In this document: positions 1-8,081 of the stretch, piece after piece
Layout of the letters: each line of letters begins with the position of its first letter
Position numbering within the stretch: the stretch's first letter is position 1
Translations under genes and position numbers: made by a program
Origin: Pseudomonadota bacterium
Lineage (GTDB): Bacteria > Pseudomonadota > Alphaproteobacteria > Rhodobacterales > Rhodobacteraceae
Reading direction: 5' to 3'
Length of the DNA stretch: 34,860 nucleotides
Assembly (NCBI GenBank): GCA_021845805.1
Contig: JAJZVD010000033.1
Span: forward strand, 1 to 34,860
Notes under the pieces: generated by a model
Databases searched by the model: none
What the model saw: only the letters and a program-made list of their open reading frames with translations
Told to the model about the DNA's origin: nothing

Positions 1-1620
1 CACGCGGCCCTGCCGGGCCATCACCTCTTGCATGTTCGACACGGTCTTGTCGAACAGCGCATCGCGCGGCGCCAGAACGATCACCGGCACATGGCTGTCG
101 ATCAGCGCGATGGGCCCGTGCTTGAGTTCGCCAGATGCATAACCTTCGGCGTGTATATAGCTGATTTCCTTAAGTTTAAGCGCGCCTTCCAGGGCCAGCG
201 GATACATCGGCCCGCGGCCCAGGAACAGCACGTCCTGCGCCTCGGCCAACGGGCCCGCAAGCGCGGCGATCTCGGCGTTCAGGCCCATCGCGTGGTTCAT
301 CAGCCCCGGCAGGCTTTGCAGCGCGGCCAGATGCGCGGCCAGCGCCGCGGGGGCAAGCCGCCCGCGGTCCTGCGCGGCCTTCAGCGCCAGAAGCGCCAGC
401 ACCGTCAACTGGCAGGTGAAGGCCTTGGTCGAGGCCACGCCCACTTCCACCCCCGCCAGGATCGGCAGCGCCAGATCGCTTTCCCGCGCGATCGAGGAGG
501 TGGCGACGTTCACCACCGACACGACCTTGCCCACCTTGTCGCGCGTGTGGCGCAGCGCGGCCAGCGTGTCGGCGGTTTCGCCGGACTGGCTGACGAAGAG
601 CGCCCAGGAGGCGGGCGACAGCGGCGGCTCGCGGTAGCGGAACTCGCTGGCGATATCCACGTCCACCGGCAGCCCGGCGATCTGTTCGAACCAGTATTTC
701 GCGACCTGGCAGGCATAGGACGCGGTGCCGCAGGCCACCATCACCACCCGGTCCACCCCGGTGAAATCGACGCCCGCGGGCAGCGACAGCCGGTCGCCCT
801 CGCTGGTCAGGTAATGGCGCAGGGCATCGGCGATCACCACCGGCTGTTCGGCGATTTCCTTGGCCATGAAATGCTTGTGGCCGCCCTTCTCGATCCGCGT
901 GGCCTCGATCTCGATGCGCGCCTCGGCCCGGTTCGCCCGGCGCCCGGCGGCGTCGAAGATCTCGGCCCCCGCCCGGGTGACGAAGGCGTAATCGCCCTCT
1001 TCCAGATAGGTGATGCGGTTGGTCATCGGCGCCAGCGCGATCGCGTCCGAGCCGACGAACATCTCGCCCGTGCCGTGGCCCACGGCCAGCGGCGAGCCCT
1101 TGCGGGCGGCGATCATCAGGTCGTCCTCGCCCTCGAACAGGAAGAGCAGCGCGAAGGCCCCGTGCAGCCGACCCAGCGTCTTGGCCGCCGCCTCGCGCGG
1201 GGCCAGCCCCTCGGCCATGTAGCGCGCGGTCAGGAGCGCCACGGTTTCGGTATCGGTCTCGGATTCAAAGGCCGCGCCCGCCGCGGCCAGTTCGGTGCGC
1301 AGCTCGCGGAAATTCTCGATGATCCCGTTGTGCACCACCGCCACTGGCCCCGCCTTGTGCGGGTGCGCGTTCTTCACCGTGGGGCCGCCGTGGGTGGCCC
1401 AGCGGGTGTGCCCGATCCCGGCCTTGCCCGCCAGCGGCTGATGCACCAGAAGGTCCGACAGGTTCACCAGCTTGCCCACCGCGCGCCGCCGGTCCAGCCG
1501 ACCGGCGTTGACGGTGGCGATCCCGGCGCTGTCATAGCCGCGGTATTCCAGCCGCTTGAGCGATTCCACCAGCAGCGGCCCGACCTCGTGATCGCCCAGT
1601 ACCCCGACAATCCCGCACAT
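1..1620 (-). CDS. glmS: Glutamine--fructose-6-phosphate aminotransferase (isomerizing), C-terminus cut by window edge
   Basis: Makes glucosamine-6-phosphate from fructose-6-phosphate and glutamine, the first committed step to UDP-GlcNAc for peptidoglycan and LPS; cytosolic. The frame read from 1620 down to 1 is open for 540 codons and begins MCGIVGVLGDHEVG, with Cys2 the glutaminase nucleophile after Met removal. Further along are GIGHTRWATHGGP (glutamine-binding, class II amidotransferase) and ACGTASYACQ (start of the first sugar-isomerase SIS domain). Near the edge EGYASGELKHGPIALID belongs to the second SIS domain. The family is about 605 residues, so some 65 C-terminal residues lie outside. 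The start ATG (1618-1620) shares its A with the glmU stop (TGATG), implying coupled translation. No frameshift was seen in the stretches checked. No ribozyme-type glmS leader is expected, since the gene lies second in an operon. Confidence 0.97.
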   Translation of the reverse strand, partial: MCGIVGVLGDHEVGPLLVESLKRLEYRGYDSAGIATVNAGRLDRRRAVGKLVNLSDLLVHQPLAGKAGIGHTRWATHGGPTVKNAHPHKAGPVAVVHNGIIENFRELRTELAAAGAAFESETDTETVALLTARYMAEGLAPREAAAKTLGRLHGAFALLFLFEGEDDLMIAARKGSPLAVGHGTGEMFVGSDAIALAPMTNRITYLEEGDYAFVTRAGAEIFDAAGRRANRAEARIEIEATRIEKGGHKHFMAKEIAEQPVVIADALRHYLTSEGDRLSLPAGVDFTGVDRVVMVACGTASYACQVAKYWFEQIAGLPVDVDIASEFRYREPPLSPASWALFVSQSGETADTLAALRHTRDKVGKVVSVVNVATSSIARESDLALPILAGVEVGVASTKAFTCQLTVLALLALKAAQDRGRLAPAALAAHLAALQSLPGLMNHAMGLNAEIAALAGPLAEAQDVLFLGRGPMYPLALEGALKLKEISYIHAEGYASGELKHGPIALIDSHVPVIVLAPRDALFDKTVSNMQEVMARQGRV

Positions 1621-2972
1621 CAGCCGTTCCCCTTCTGCTGCGCCTTGAGCGCCCGGAGGCGGGCGAAGAATTTCGCGGCGAAGCCCTCCTTCACCACCTG
1701 CGGGGCGCGCGCCACCGCCAGCGCCGCGGCGGGCACGTCGCGGGTGATGACCGAACCCGTGGCCGTCATCGCGCCATCGCCCACGCGCACCGGCGCCACC
1801 AGCATCGTGTCCGATCCGATGAAGGCGCGGGCGCCGATCTCGGTCCGGTGCTTGAAGACGCCGTCATAATTGCAGGTGATGGTGCCCGCGCCGATGTTCG
1901 TCTGCTCGCCCACATGCGCGTCGCCCAGATAGGTGAGGTGGCCGACCTTCACGCCCTCGTCCAGGATGGCGTTCTTGATCTCGACGAAGTTGCCCACATG
2001 CACGTCCTCGGCCAGTTCGGCGCCGGGGCGCAGGCGGGCGAAGGGGCCGACGGTCGCGCCGCGGCTGATGTGGCAGCCTTCCAGATGGCAGAAGGCGCGG
2101 ATCTCGGCGCCCGATTCCACCGTGACGCCGGGGCCGAAGACGACATGGGGCCCCACCACGGCGTCGCGGCCGATGACGGTATCCCAGCCGAAGAAGACGG
2201 TGTCGGGCGCGGTCAGGGTCACGCCGGTCTCCAGCGCCTCGGCGCGGGCGCGGGCCTGGAAGGCGGCCTCGGCCGCGGCCAGTTCGGCGCGGGTGTTCAC
2301 GCCCAGCGTCTCGGCCTCGGGGCAAAGCACGACGCCCGCCGACAGCCCGCGCGCGCGTGCCAGTTCCACGATGTCGGTCAGGTAGTATTCGCCCGCCGCA
2401 TTGGCATTGCCGACTGCGGCGACCAGATCGCCCAGAAGCTCGGCGTCAGCACAGATCACTCCGCTGTTGCAAAGGGTTACGGCGCGTTCTTCAGGCGACG
2501 CATCCTTGAATTCCACGATCCGGTCCAGCGCCTCGCCCCGGGCGATCAGGCGGCCGTAGCGGCCGGGGTTGGCCGCCTCGAATCCCAGCACCACGACCGC
2601 GTGGCGGGCCCGCGCGGCCACCATCGCCTCCAGCGTCTCGGGGCGGATGAAGGGCGTGTCACCGTAAAGCACGATCGCATCGCCCGCAAAGCCCGCCAGC
2701 GCGGGCAGCGCCTGCGCCACCGCATGGGCCGTGCCCAACTGTTCGGCCTGCACCACCACCGTCGCGGTTTCGTCCTGTGCCAGCGCCGCGGCGCGCACCG
2801 CCTCCACCCCGTGACCGGCCACCACCACCGTGCGTTCGGGCGCCAGCGCCGCCCCGGCCGCCATCGCATGAACCAGAAGCGGCGCGCCCGCCACCGCGTG
2901 CAGCACCTTGGGCCGGTCGGAATTCATCCGCGTGCCCTGTCCGGCGGCGAGGATGATGAGGGAGATGGGCAT
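1620..2972 (-). CDS. glmU: Bifunctional GlcNAc-1-P uridyltransferase / glucosamine-1-P acetyltransferase
   Basis: Acetylates glucosamine-1-phosphate and then transfers UMP to give UDP-GlcNAc. The protein has 450 residues (family about 455). The N-terminal nucleotidyltransferase domain (about 1-228) opens with LAAGQGTRM and the PKVLH lysine region, with YGDTPF at 103-108. The C-terminal half (about 250-440) is a left-handed beta-helix of hexapeptide repeats with the acetyltransferase signature GHLTYLGDAHVG, His345 being the likely catalytic base, followed by NIGAGTITCNYDG. The start is the ATG at 2970-2972, which gives the expected MPISLIILAAGQG N-terminus; the upstream Shine-Dalgarno is weak (AAAGAG-like). 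It is the first gene of a glmU-glmS pair, divergent from gph across about 137 bp. Confidence 0.98.
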   Translation of the reverse strand: MPISLIILAAGQGTRMNSDRPKVLHAVAGAPLLVHAMAAGAALAPERTVVVAGHGVEAVRAAALAQDETATVVVQAEQLGTAHAVAQALPALAGFAGDAIVLYGDTPFIRPETLEAMVAARARHAVVVLGFEAANPGRYGRLIARGEALDRIVEFKDASPEERAVTLCNSGVICADAELLGDLVAAVGNANAAGEYYLTDIVELARARGLSAGVVLCPEAETLGVNTRAELAAAEAAFQARARAEALETGVTLTAPDTVFFGWDTVIGRDAVVGPHVVFGPGVTVESGAEIRAFCHLEGCHISRGATVGPFARLRPGAELAEDVHVGNFVEIKNAILDEGVKVGHLTYLGDAHVGEQTNIGAGTITCNYDGVFKHRTEIGARAFIGSDTMLVAPVRVGDGAMTATGSVITRDVPAAALAVARAPQVVKEGFAAKFFARLRALKAQQKGNG

Positions 2973-3109
2973 GGGTCACTCTTTCTGCTCGGGTGCCGCG
3001 GTTTTACCGGAAGAGGGCGGTGCCGCAACCCGGGCCGGCATCAAATGTCCTTACAGCGTGTTGCATCGGCCCGGCCGGTCGGGGATGGTGCGCCCCGGAG
3101 GATTCCCCC
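2973..3109. promoter_or_regulatory. Divergent intergenic region between glmU and gph
   Basis: This 137-bp gap separates two gene pairs transcribed away from each other, so it must hold promoters for both directions or leaders for promoters nearby. I looked for -35/-10 pairs on both strands and found only weak matches (for example TTGCAT at 3061-3066 on the plus strand), so no hexamers are assigned. A good Shine-Dalgarno, GGAGGA at 3097-3102, serves gph. Confidence 0.5.
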
Positions 3110-3775
3110 GTGCGCACCATCGTCTTCGACCTCGACGGCACGCTTGCCGATACCTCGGCCGACCTGATCGCCGCCGCCAACGCCTGTTTCCGCGGCCTGG
3201 GCCACGGCGACGTGCTGGCCCCCGGGCCGGATGCCCTGACCGCCTTCCAGGGCGGGCGGGCGATGCTGCGGCTGGGCTTCGCCCGGCTCGGGCTCGACTG
3301 GACCGAGGCGATGGTGGATGCGCACTATCCCGCGCTGCTGGCCGCCTATGCCGAGGTGATCGACCGCGAGACCAGGCTTTACCCCGGTGCCATGGCGGCG
3401 GTGGAACGGTTCCGCGCGGCGGGCTGGCGGGTGGGCATCTGCACCAACAAGCCCGAGGGTCTGGCCGAGGAACTGCTGCGGCGGCTGGGCATCCGCGGCG
3501 CCTTCGACGCGCTGGTCGGGGCCGACACGCTGCCCGTGCGCAAGCCCGACCCCCGGCCGCTGGATGAAACCGTGCGCCGGGCCGGCGGCGTGGCCGGGCG
3601 CGCGATCCTGGTCGGCGACACGGTGACCGACCGTGACACCGCCCGCGCGGCGGGCATCCCCTCGGTTCTGGTCACCTTCGGGCCCGAGGGGCAGGGCGTC
3701 GCCCGCCACGCGCCCGAGGCGCTGCTGGACCGTTACGACGACCTGTACGACCTTGCCGACCGGCTTCTGCCCTGA
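3110..3775 (+). CDS. gph: HAD-superfamily hydrolase, phosphoglycolate phosphatase type
   Basis: Probably dephosphorylates 2-phosphoglycolate or a similar small phosphoester in the cytosol. The 221-residue protein starts VRTIVFDLDGTLADT: Asp7 is the predicted nucleophile and Asp9 the acid/base of HAD motif I. ICTNKP is motif II, VRKPDPRPL holds the motif III lysine, and VGDTVTDRDTARAAGI is motif IV. An alpha-helical cap lies between motifs I and II, as in Gph. The start is the GTG at 3110, not the in-frame ATG at 2993: GGAGGA sits 7 nt before the GTG and motif I then falls at the expected distance from the N-terminus. The DegT-type aminotransferase follows after 8 nt. HAD substrate specificity cannot be fixed from sequence, so phosphoglycolate is inferred from family resemblance. 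Confidence 0.85.
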   Translation: MRTIVFDLDGTLADTSADLIAAANACFRGLGHGDVLAPGPDALTAFQGGRAMLRLGFARLGLDWTEAMVDAHYPALLAAYAEVIDRETRLYPGAMAAVERFRAAGWRVGICTNKPEGLAEELLRRLGIRGAFDALVGADTLPVRKPDPRPLDETVRRAGGVAGRAILVGDTVTDRDTARAAGIPSVLVTFGPEGQGVARHAPEALLDRYDDLYDLADRLLP

Positions 3776-3783
3776 GGACCGCC

Positions 3784-4998
3784 ATGGACAGCACGCAACC
3801 CGACATCTTCACCGGCACCTTCACCCAGCAGGAGCCGATCCCCGAGGACGCGATCGCCGCCGCGGTGGCGGTCATGCGCCACGGGCGGCTGCACCGCTAC
3901 AATGTGGGTCCGGGCGAGGTGGCCGAGGCCGCCCTGCTGGAAGAGGAATTCGCCGCAGCGACGGGGGCGCGCTACTGCCTGGCCGTGGCCTCGGGGGGCT
4001 ATGCGCTGGGATGCGCGCTGCGTGCGGTGGGCGTGCAGCCCGGCGCGCCGGTGCTGACCAACGCCTTCACGCTGGCCCCGGTGCCGGGCGCCATCGCCGC
4101 GGTCGGCGCGGTGCCCGTCTTCGTCGAGGTGACCGAGGATCTGGTGATCGACCTCGACCATCTGGCCGCGCAGGCCGCGGCCACGGGGGCGAAGGTGCTG
4201 ATGCTCAGCCACATGCGCGGCCACATCTGCGACATGGACCGGCTGATGGCGATCTGCCGTGCCGCGGGCGTCACGGTGATCGAGGATTGCGCGCATACCA
4301 TGGGCGCGGCCTGGCGCGGCGTGCCTTCGGGGCGGCACGGGCTGGTGGGCTGCTATTCGACCCAGACCTACAAGCACATGAACTCGGGCGAGGGCGGCCT
4401 GCTGGTCTCGGACGATGCGCAGGTGATGGCGCGGGCGATCATGCTGTCGGGCAGCTACATGCTTTACGCCCGCCACCGCGCCGCGCCGCCGCCCGAGGCC
4501 TTCGAGACGCTGCGCTGGACCACCCCCAATGTCTCGGGCCGGATGGACAACCTGCGCGCGGCGATCCTGCGCCCGCAACTGCGCCGCCTGCCCGCGCAAT
4601 GCGCCGCCTGGAACGACCGCTACCGGGTGGTCGAGGCGGGGCTCGCGGGCACGCCGGGCCTGACCCTGATCGCCCGCCCAGAGGCAGAGCGCTTCGTGGG
4701 CTCGTCCTTCCAGTTCCGGCTGGCGGGCTGGGGGGCGGCGGCGGTGCAGGATGTCGTCGCGCGCGCCGCCGTGCGGGGGGTGGAGCTGAAGTGGTTCGGC
4801 GCGGCCGAGCCGGTGGCCTTCACCTCGCGCTATGACAGCTGGCGCTATGCGCCGGCCCAGACCCTGCCGCAGACCGACCGGGTGCTGGCGGGGCTGATCG
4901 ACATGCGGCTGCCGCTGACCTTCAGCCTGGACGACTGCGCGCAGATCGCGCGCATCCTGCGCGACGAGGTCGGCCGCCGCTTCCAGACCGGCGTGTAA
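3784..4998 (+). CDS. DegT/DnrJ/EryC1/StrS-family PLP-dependent aminotransferase, substrate unknown
   Basis: The 404-residue fold-type I aminotransferase resembles the sugar aminotransferases that act on nucleotide-linked keto-sugars. The visible PLP site has TNAFTLAPV (about 92-100), VIEDCAHTMGA with Asp168 for the pyridine nitrogen, and the Schiff-base lysine in YSTQTYKHMNSGEGG, Lys197. A C-terminal small domain follows. It begins 8 nt after gph with TGAGGACC acting as Shine-Dalgarno, so the two are probably co-transcribed. No sugar epimerase, dehydratase or glycosyltransferase lies nearby, which is unusual for this family; the only amino-sugar link is the adjacent glmU-glmS pair. The family is clear but the substrate is not. 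Confidence 0.85.
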   Translation: MDSTQPDIFTGTFTQQEPIPEDAIAAAVAVMRHGRLHRYNVGPGEVAEAALLEEEFAAATGARYCLAVASGGYALGCALRAVGVQPGAPVLTNAFTLAPVPGAIAAVGAVPVFVEVTEDLVIDLDHLAAQAAATGAKVLMLSHMRGHICDMDRLMAICRAAGVTVIEDCAHTMGAAWRGVPSGRHGLVGCYSTQTYKHMNSGEGGLLVSDDAQVMARAIMLSGSYMLYARHRAAPPPEAFETLRWTTPNVSGRMDNLRAAILRPQLRRLPAQCAAWNDRYRVVEAGLAGTPGLTLIARPEAERFVGSSFQFRLAGWGAAAVQDVVARAAVRGVELKWFGAAEPVAFTSRYDSWRYAPAQTLPQTDRVLAGLIDMRLPLTFSLDDCAQIARILRDEVGRRFQTGV

Positions 4999-5011
4999 CC
5001 GCCAAGGAAGA

Positions 5012-5034
5012 CTGAATTTCCTGCGAAAATTCAG
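5012..5034. repeat. Hairpin downstream of the aminotransferase
   Basis: CTGAATTT (5012-5019) and AAATTCAG (5027-5034) form a perfect 8-bp stem with a 7-nt loop, just after the aminotransferase stop. It touches the next hairpin, so the two form a tandem structure that could end transcription or stabilise the mRNA 3' end. No U-tract follows. Confidence 0.6.
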
Positions 5035-5059
5035 GCCGATCTTTCGGGGAAAGATCGGC
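5035..5059. terminator. Strong hairpin, possible terminator of the gph operon
   Basis: GCCGATCTTTC (5035-5045) pairs perfectly with GAAAGATCGGC (5049-5059) across a 3-nt GGG loop, an 11-bp stem. There is no clear T-run, so an intrinsic terminator is uncertain; a Rho-assisted terminator or a repetitive palindrome is also possible. A shorter relative of the same stem occurs at 11520-11540. Confidence 0.55.
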
Positions 5060-5093
5060 GCCTCCGGCGGGGATATTTGGGCCAGAAAGAAAG
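5060..5093. repeat. Dispersed Rhodobacteraceae-type intergenic repeat, copy 1
   Basis: GCCTCCGGCGGGGATATTTG followed by GGCCAGAAAGAAAG closely matches the segment at 7957-7988 after mccB. I recall this motif from many intergenic regions in this family, often downstream of genes; that is memory, not a search. It lies directly after the 11-bp hairpin. Confidence 0.6.
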
Positions 5094-5100
5094 CCCGGGC

Positions 5101-5118
5101 GCGGCGGCGATCCGCCGC
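5101..5118. repeat. GC-rich hairpin upstream of the ivd promoter
   Basis: GCGGCGG (5101-5107) pairs with CCGCCGC (5112-5118) around a CGAT loop. It ends immediately before the proposed -35 element of ivd and may insulate the promoter from upstream transcription. Confidence 0.45.
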
Positions 5119-5147
5119 TTGACGCGACTCGCTTTCCCCGCAACAAT
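5119..5147 (+). promoter_or_regulatory. Predicted sigma-70-type promoter of the ivd (leucine catabolic) operon
   Basis: TTGACG (5119-5124), a 17-nt spacer (5125-5141) and AACAAT (5142-5147; four of six to the -10 consensus) form a well-spaced promoter. Transcription would start near 5154, leaving a leader of about 30 nt with the Shine-Dalgarno GGGGGAGGAG before the ivd ATG at 5184. Confidence 0.6.
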
Positions 5148-5162
5148 TGAACATACGTTCAA
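5147..5162. promoter_or_regulatory. Palindromic operator overlapping the ivd -10 and start site
   Basis: TTGAACATACGTTCAA has 6-bp perfect arms (TTGAAC / GTTCAA) and a symmetric TA at the centre. It overlaps the last base of the proposed -10 and covers the predicted transcription start, a classic repressor position. The size and symmetry fit a TetR-family dimer; acyl-CoA-responsive regulators of this family often control such operons. No regulator gene lies next to it, so the protein is not identified. Confidence 0.6.
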
Positions 5163-5183
5163 ATAATCCGGGGGGAGGAGCGC

Positions 5184-6344
5184 ATGTTCACCGCGTCGAT
5201 GGCATTCGATCTGGGCGAGGACGTGGCCGCGCTGCGCGAGACGGTTCACGCCTGGGCGCAGGAGCGGCTGAAGCCGCTGGCCGCGAAGATCGACCGCGAG
5301 AACGTCTTTCCGCCCGAGCTCTGGGCCGAGATGGGCGCGCTTGGCCTGCACGGGATCACCGTGCCCGAGGAATACGGCGGCAGCGGGCTGGGCTATCTGG
5401 CCCATAGCGTCGCGATCGAGGAGGTGGCGCGCGCCTCGGCCTCGGTCTCGCTCAGCTACGGGGCGCATTCCAACCTGTGCGTCAACCAGTTGCGGCTGAA
5501 CGGGTCGGAGGAGCAGAAGCGCAGATACCTGCCGCGGCTGGTCAGCGGCGAGCATGTGGGCGCGCTGGCCATGAGCGAGACCGGCGCCGGGTCGGATGTG
5601 GTGGGGATGCAGCTTCGGGCCGAGAGGCGCAACGGCTACTATGTGCTGAACGGGTCGAAATACTGGATCACCAACGGGCCGAATGCCGATGTGCTGGTGG
5701 TCTATGCCAAGACCGACCCCGAGGCGGGCTCGAAAGGGATCACGGCCTTCATCGTCGAGAAGGGCATCAGGGGGTTCACCCAGGGGCCCCATTTCGACAA
5801 GCTGGGGATGCGCGGGTCGAACACGGGCGAGCTGATCTTCGAGAATGCCGAGGTGCCCTTCGAGAATGTTCTGGGCATCGAGGGCAAGGGTGTGCGGGTG
5901 CTGATGTCGGGGCTCGACTATGAGCGCGTGGTGCTGTCGGGCATTGGCACCGGGATCATGGCGGCCTGCCTCGACGAGGTCGTTCCCTATGCGCGCACCC
6001 GCCGCCAGTTCGGCCAGCCGATCGGGAATTTCCAGCTGATGCAGGCCAAGATCGCCGACATGTACACCGCGATGAACACCGCGCGGGCCTATCTCTACGA
6101 GGTGGCGAAGGCCTGCGACCGGGGCGCGGTCACCCGGGCCGATGCGGCGGCCTGCGTGCTCTATTGTTCCGAACAGGCGATGGTGCAGGCGCATCAGGCG
6201 GTGCAGGCGATGGGCGGCGCGGGGTTCCTGAACGACTCGGTCGTCTCCCGGCTCTTCCGCGACGCCAAGCTGATGGAGATCGGTGCGGGCACCAGTGAGA
6301 TCCGCCGGATGCTGATCGGGCGCGAACTGGCGGGGGCGGGCTGA
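5184..6344 (+). CDS. ivd: Isovaleryl-CoA dehydrogenase
   Basis: FAD enzyme oxidising isovaleryl-CoA to 3-methylcrotonyl-CoA, passing electrons to electron-transfer flavoprotein; third step of leucine breakdown. The 386-residue protein has the acyl-CoA dehydrogenase layout: helical N-domain, a beta-domain with [11 protein letters not shown] (129-139) and the flavin-binding WITNG (161-165), and a helical C-domain. The assignment over other acyl-CoA dehydrogenases rests on the catalytic base: Glu247 in [10 protein letters not shown] matches the special position used by isovaleryl-CoA dehydrogenases. The usual C-terminal Glu position reads GAGTSEIRR, with glycine instead. Start ATG 5184 follows GGGGGAGGAG. 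The stop overlaps the mccB start (TGATG). Also called liuA. The operator at 5147-5162 probably controls it. Confidence 0.95.
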   Translation: MFTASMAFDLGEDVAALRETVHAWAQERLKPLAAKIDRENVFPPELWAEMGALGLHGITVPEEYGGSGLGYLAHSVAIEEVARASASVSLSYGAHSNLCVNQLRLNGSEEQKRRYLPRLVSGEHVGALAMSETGAGSDVVGMQLRAERRNGYYVLNGSKYWITNGPNADVLVVYAKTDPEAGSKGITAFIVEKGIRGFTQGPHFDKLGMRGSNTGELIFENAEVPFENVLGIEGKGVRVLMSGLDYERVVLSGIGTGIMAACLDEVVPYARTRRQFGQPIGNFQLMQAKIADMYTAMNTARAYLYEVAKACDRGAVTRADAAACVLYCSEQAMVQAHQAVQAMGGAGFLNDSVVSRLFRDAKLMEIGAGTSEIRRMLIGRELAGAG

Positions 6345-7948
6345 TGCGGCTGACCAGCCAGATCCTGCCCGGCTCTGACAGCTTCCGCGCCAATCGCGCG
6401 GCGCAAGAGGCGCTTCTGGCCCGCGCGGTGGAAGCCGCGGCGCTGGCCGCGGCGGGCGGCGGGCCCAAGGCGCTGGCCCGCCACGCCGCCCGCGGCAAGC
6501 TGCCGCCGCGCGCGCGGGTGGCCGGGCTGCTCGACCCCGGCGCGGCCTTCCTCGAGATCGGGGCCACCGCCGCGCATGGGATGTATGACGGCGCGGCCCC
6601 GGGCGCCGGGCTGATCGCGGGCATCGGCCGCGTGATGGGGCAAGAGGTGATGGTGGTCGCCAACGACGCCACCGTGAAGGGCGGCACCTATTACCCGATG
6701 ACGGTGAAGAAACACCTGCGCGCGCAGGAGATCGCTGCCGAATGCCGTCTGCCCTGCGTCTATCTGGTCGACAGCGGCGGCGCCAACCTGCCCAACCAGG
6801 ACGAGGTCTTCCCCGACCGCGACCACTTCGGCCGCATCTTCTACAACCAGGCCCGGATGAGCGCGGCAGGCATCCCGCAGATCGCCGTGGTCATGGGCTC
6901 CTGCACCGCGGGGGGCGCCTATGTGCCCGCGATGTCCGATGTCACCATCATCGTGCGCGACCAGGGCACGATCTTCCTCGCAGGCCCGCCCCTGGTGCGC
7001 GCCGCGACCGGCGAGGTCGTCAGCGCCGAGGATCTGGGCGGCGGCGACGTGCATACCCGCCTCTCGGGCGTGGCCGATTACCTGGCCGAGGATGACGCCC
7101 ATGCCCTGGCACTCGCGCGCCGCGCGGTGGGCAACCTGAACCGGGTGAAGCCCGCAACCGTGCAGATGCAGCCGCCCGAGCCGCCCGCCTACGACCCCGA
7201 GGAGATCCTCGGGCTGGTACCGCCAGACCTGCGCACACCCTATGACATCCGCGAGGTGATCGCCCGGATCGTGGACGGCTCGCGGCTCGATGAATTCAAG
7301 GCGCGCTTCGGCGACACCCTTGTCACCGGCTTCGCCCATATCGAGGGTTGCCCGGTCGGCATCGTCGCCAACAATGGCGTGCTCTTCTCGGACGCTGCCG
7401 TGAAGGGCGCGCATTTCGTCGAGCTCTGCAGCCAGCGCGGCATCCCGCTGGTGTTCCTGCAGAACATCACCGGCTTCATGGTCGGCCGCAAATACGAGAA
7501 CGAGGGCATCGCCCGGCACGGGGCGAAGATGGTGACCGCCGTGGCCACGACCAACGTGCCCAAGATCACCGTCCTTGTGGGCGGCAGCTTCGGCGCGGGC
7601 AACTACGGCATGTCGGGGCGCGCCTACCAGCCGCGGTTCCTCTGGACCTGGCCCGGCAGCCGCATCGCGGTGATGGGGGGCGAACAGGCCGCGGGCGTGC
7701 TTGCCACCGTGAAGCGCGAGGGGATCGAACGCGCGGGCGGCAGCTGGGGCCCCGAGGACGAGGCCGCCTTCAGACGCCCCACGATCGAGATGTTCGACCG
7801 CCAGTCGGACCCGCTCTACGCCGCGGCGCGGCTCTGGGACGATGGCATCGTCGATCCAAGAAAGACGCGCGCCACGCTGGCGCTGAGCCTCTCGGCCAGC
7901 CTCAACGCGCCCATCGAGCCGACGCGCTTCGGCGTGTTCCGGATGTAA
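6344..7948 (+). CDS. mccB: Methylcrotonoyl-CoA carboxylase, carboxyltransferase (beta) subunit
   Basis: Transfers carboxylate from biotin on MccA to 3-methylcrotonyl-CoA, giving 3-methylglutaconyl-CoA. The protein has 534 residues, normal for the family. The N-terminal crotonase-like half carries [34 protein letters not shown] and [15 protein letters not shown] (acyl-CoA oxyanion region). The C-terminal half has [22 protein letters not shown] and [18 protein letters not shown] (carboxybiotin oxyanion region). These are typical of MccB rather than propionyl-CoA carboxylase beta; the leucine operon context agrees. The start ATG shares its A with the ivd stop. After its stop come two stem-loops before mccA, the only sizeable gap in this operon apart from the 37 nt before liuC. 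Confidence 0.95.
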   Translation: MRLTSQILPGSDSFRANRAAQEALLARAVEAAALAAAGGGPKALARHAARGKLPPRARVAGLLDPGAAFLEIGATAAHGMYDGAAPGAGLIAGIGRVMGQEVMVVANDATVKGGTYYPMTVKKHLRAQEIAAECRLPCVYLVDSGGANLPNQDEVFPDRDHFGRIFYNQARMSAAGIPQIAVVMGSCTAGGAYVPAMSDVTIIVRDQGTIFLAGPPLVRAATGEVVSAEDLGGGDVHTRLSGVADYLAEDDAHALALARRAVGNLNRVKPATVQMQPPEPPAYDPEEILGLVPPDLRTPYDIREVIARIVDGSRLDEFKARFGDTLVTGFAHIEGCPVGIVANNGVLFSDAAVKGAHFVELCSQRGIPLVFLQNITGFMVGRKYENEGIARHGAKMVTAVATTNVPKITVLVGGSFGAGNYGMSGRAYQPRFLWTWPGSRIAVMGGEQAAGVLATVKREGIERAGGSWGPEDEAAFRRPTIEMFDRQSDPLYAAARLWDDGIVDPRKTRATLALSLSASLNAPIEPTRFGVFRM

Positions 7949-7956
7949 CTTTCAAT

Positions 7957-8028
7957 GCCTCCGGCGGGGATGTTTGAAGACAGAAAATGAGGGCGCGGTT
8001 CTTCATTTTCTGTCCGGAAATATCCCCG
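7957..8028. repeat. Long imperfect hairpin containing dispersed repeat copy 2, between mccB and mccA
   Basis: GACAGAAAATGA (7979-7990) pairs perfectly with TCATTTTCTGTC (8003-8014). Outside it CGGGGATGTTT (7965-7975) pairs with AAATATCCCCG (8018-8028) with one G-T step. The left arm contains GCCTCCGGCGGGGATGTTTG, matching the motif at 5060-5079, and the right arm is a partial inverted copy. It looks like a repetitive extragenic palindrome formed by two head-to-head units. Confidence 0.7.
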
Positions 8029-8033
8029 GGGGT

Positions 8034-8054
8034 CCGGGGGCAGGCAGCCCCCGG
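8034..8054. repeat. Second stem-loop upstream of mccA
   Basis: CCGGGGGC (8034-8041) pairs perfectly with GCCCCCGG (8047-8054) across a 5-nt loop. It follows the long hairpin directly and ends 27 nt before the mccA start. It could stabilise the upstream mccB message or attenuate mccA; no U-tract follows. Confidence 0.6.
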
Positions 8055-8081
8055 CCTTGCCGCCGGAGAAGGGAGCGCGCC

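Noticed and set aside
28-1869. 613-codon open frame on the plus strand over glmS
   Set aside because: Antisense shadow of glmS, whose translation on the minus strand has all expected motifs.
2993-3109. N-terminal extension of gph from ATG 2993
   Set aside because: The added 39 residues lie ahead of HAD motif I, have no similarity to the family, and the GTG at 3110 has a strong Shine-Dalgarno.
7974-8081. Upstream start for mccA at ATG 7974
   Set aside because: It would translate the repeat hairpins; ATG 8082 has a good ribosome site and gives the family N-terminus.
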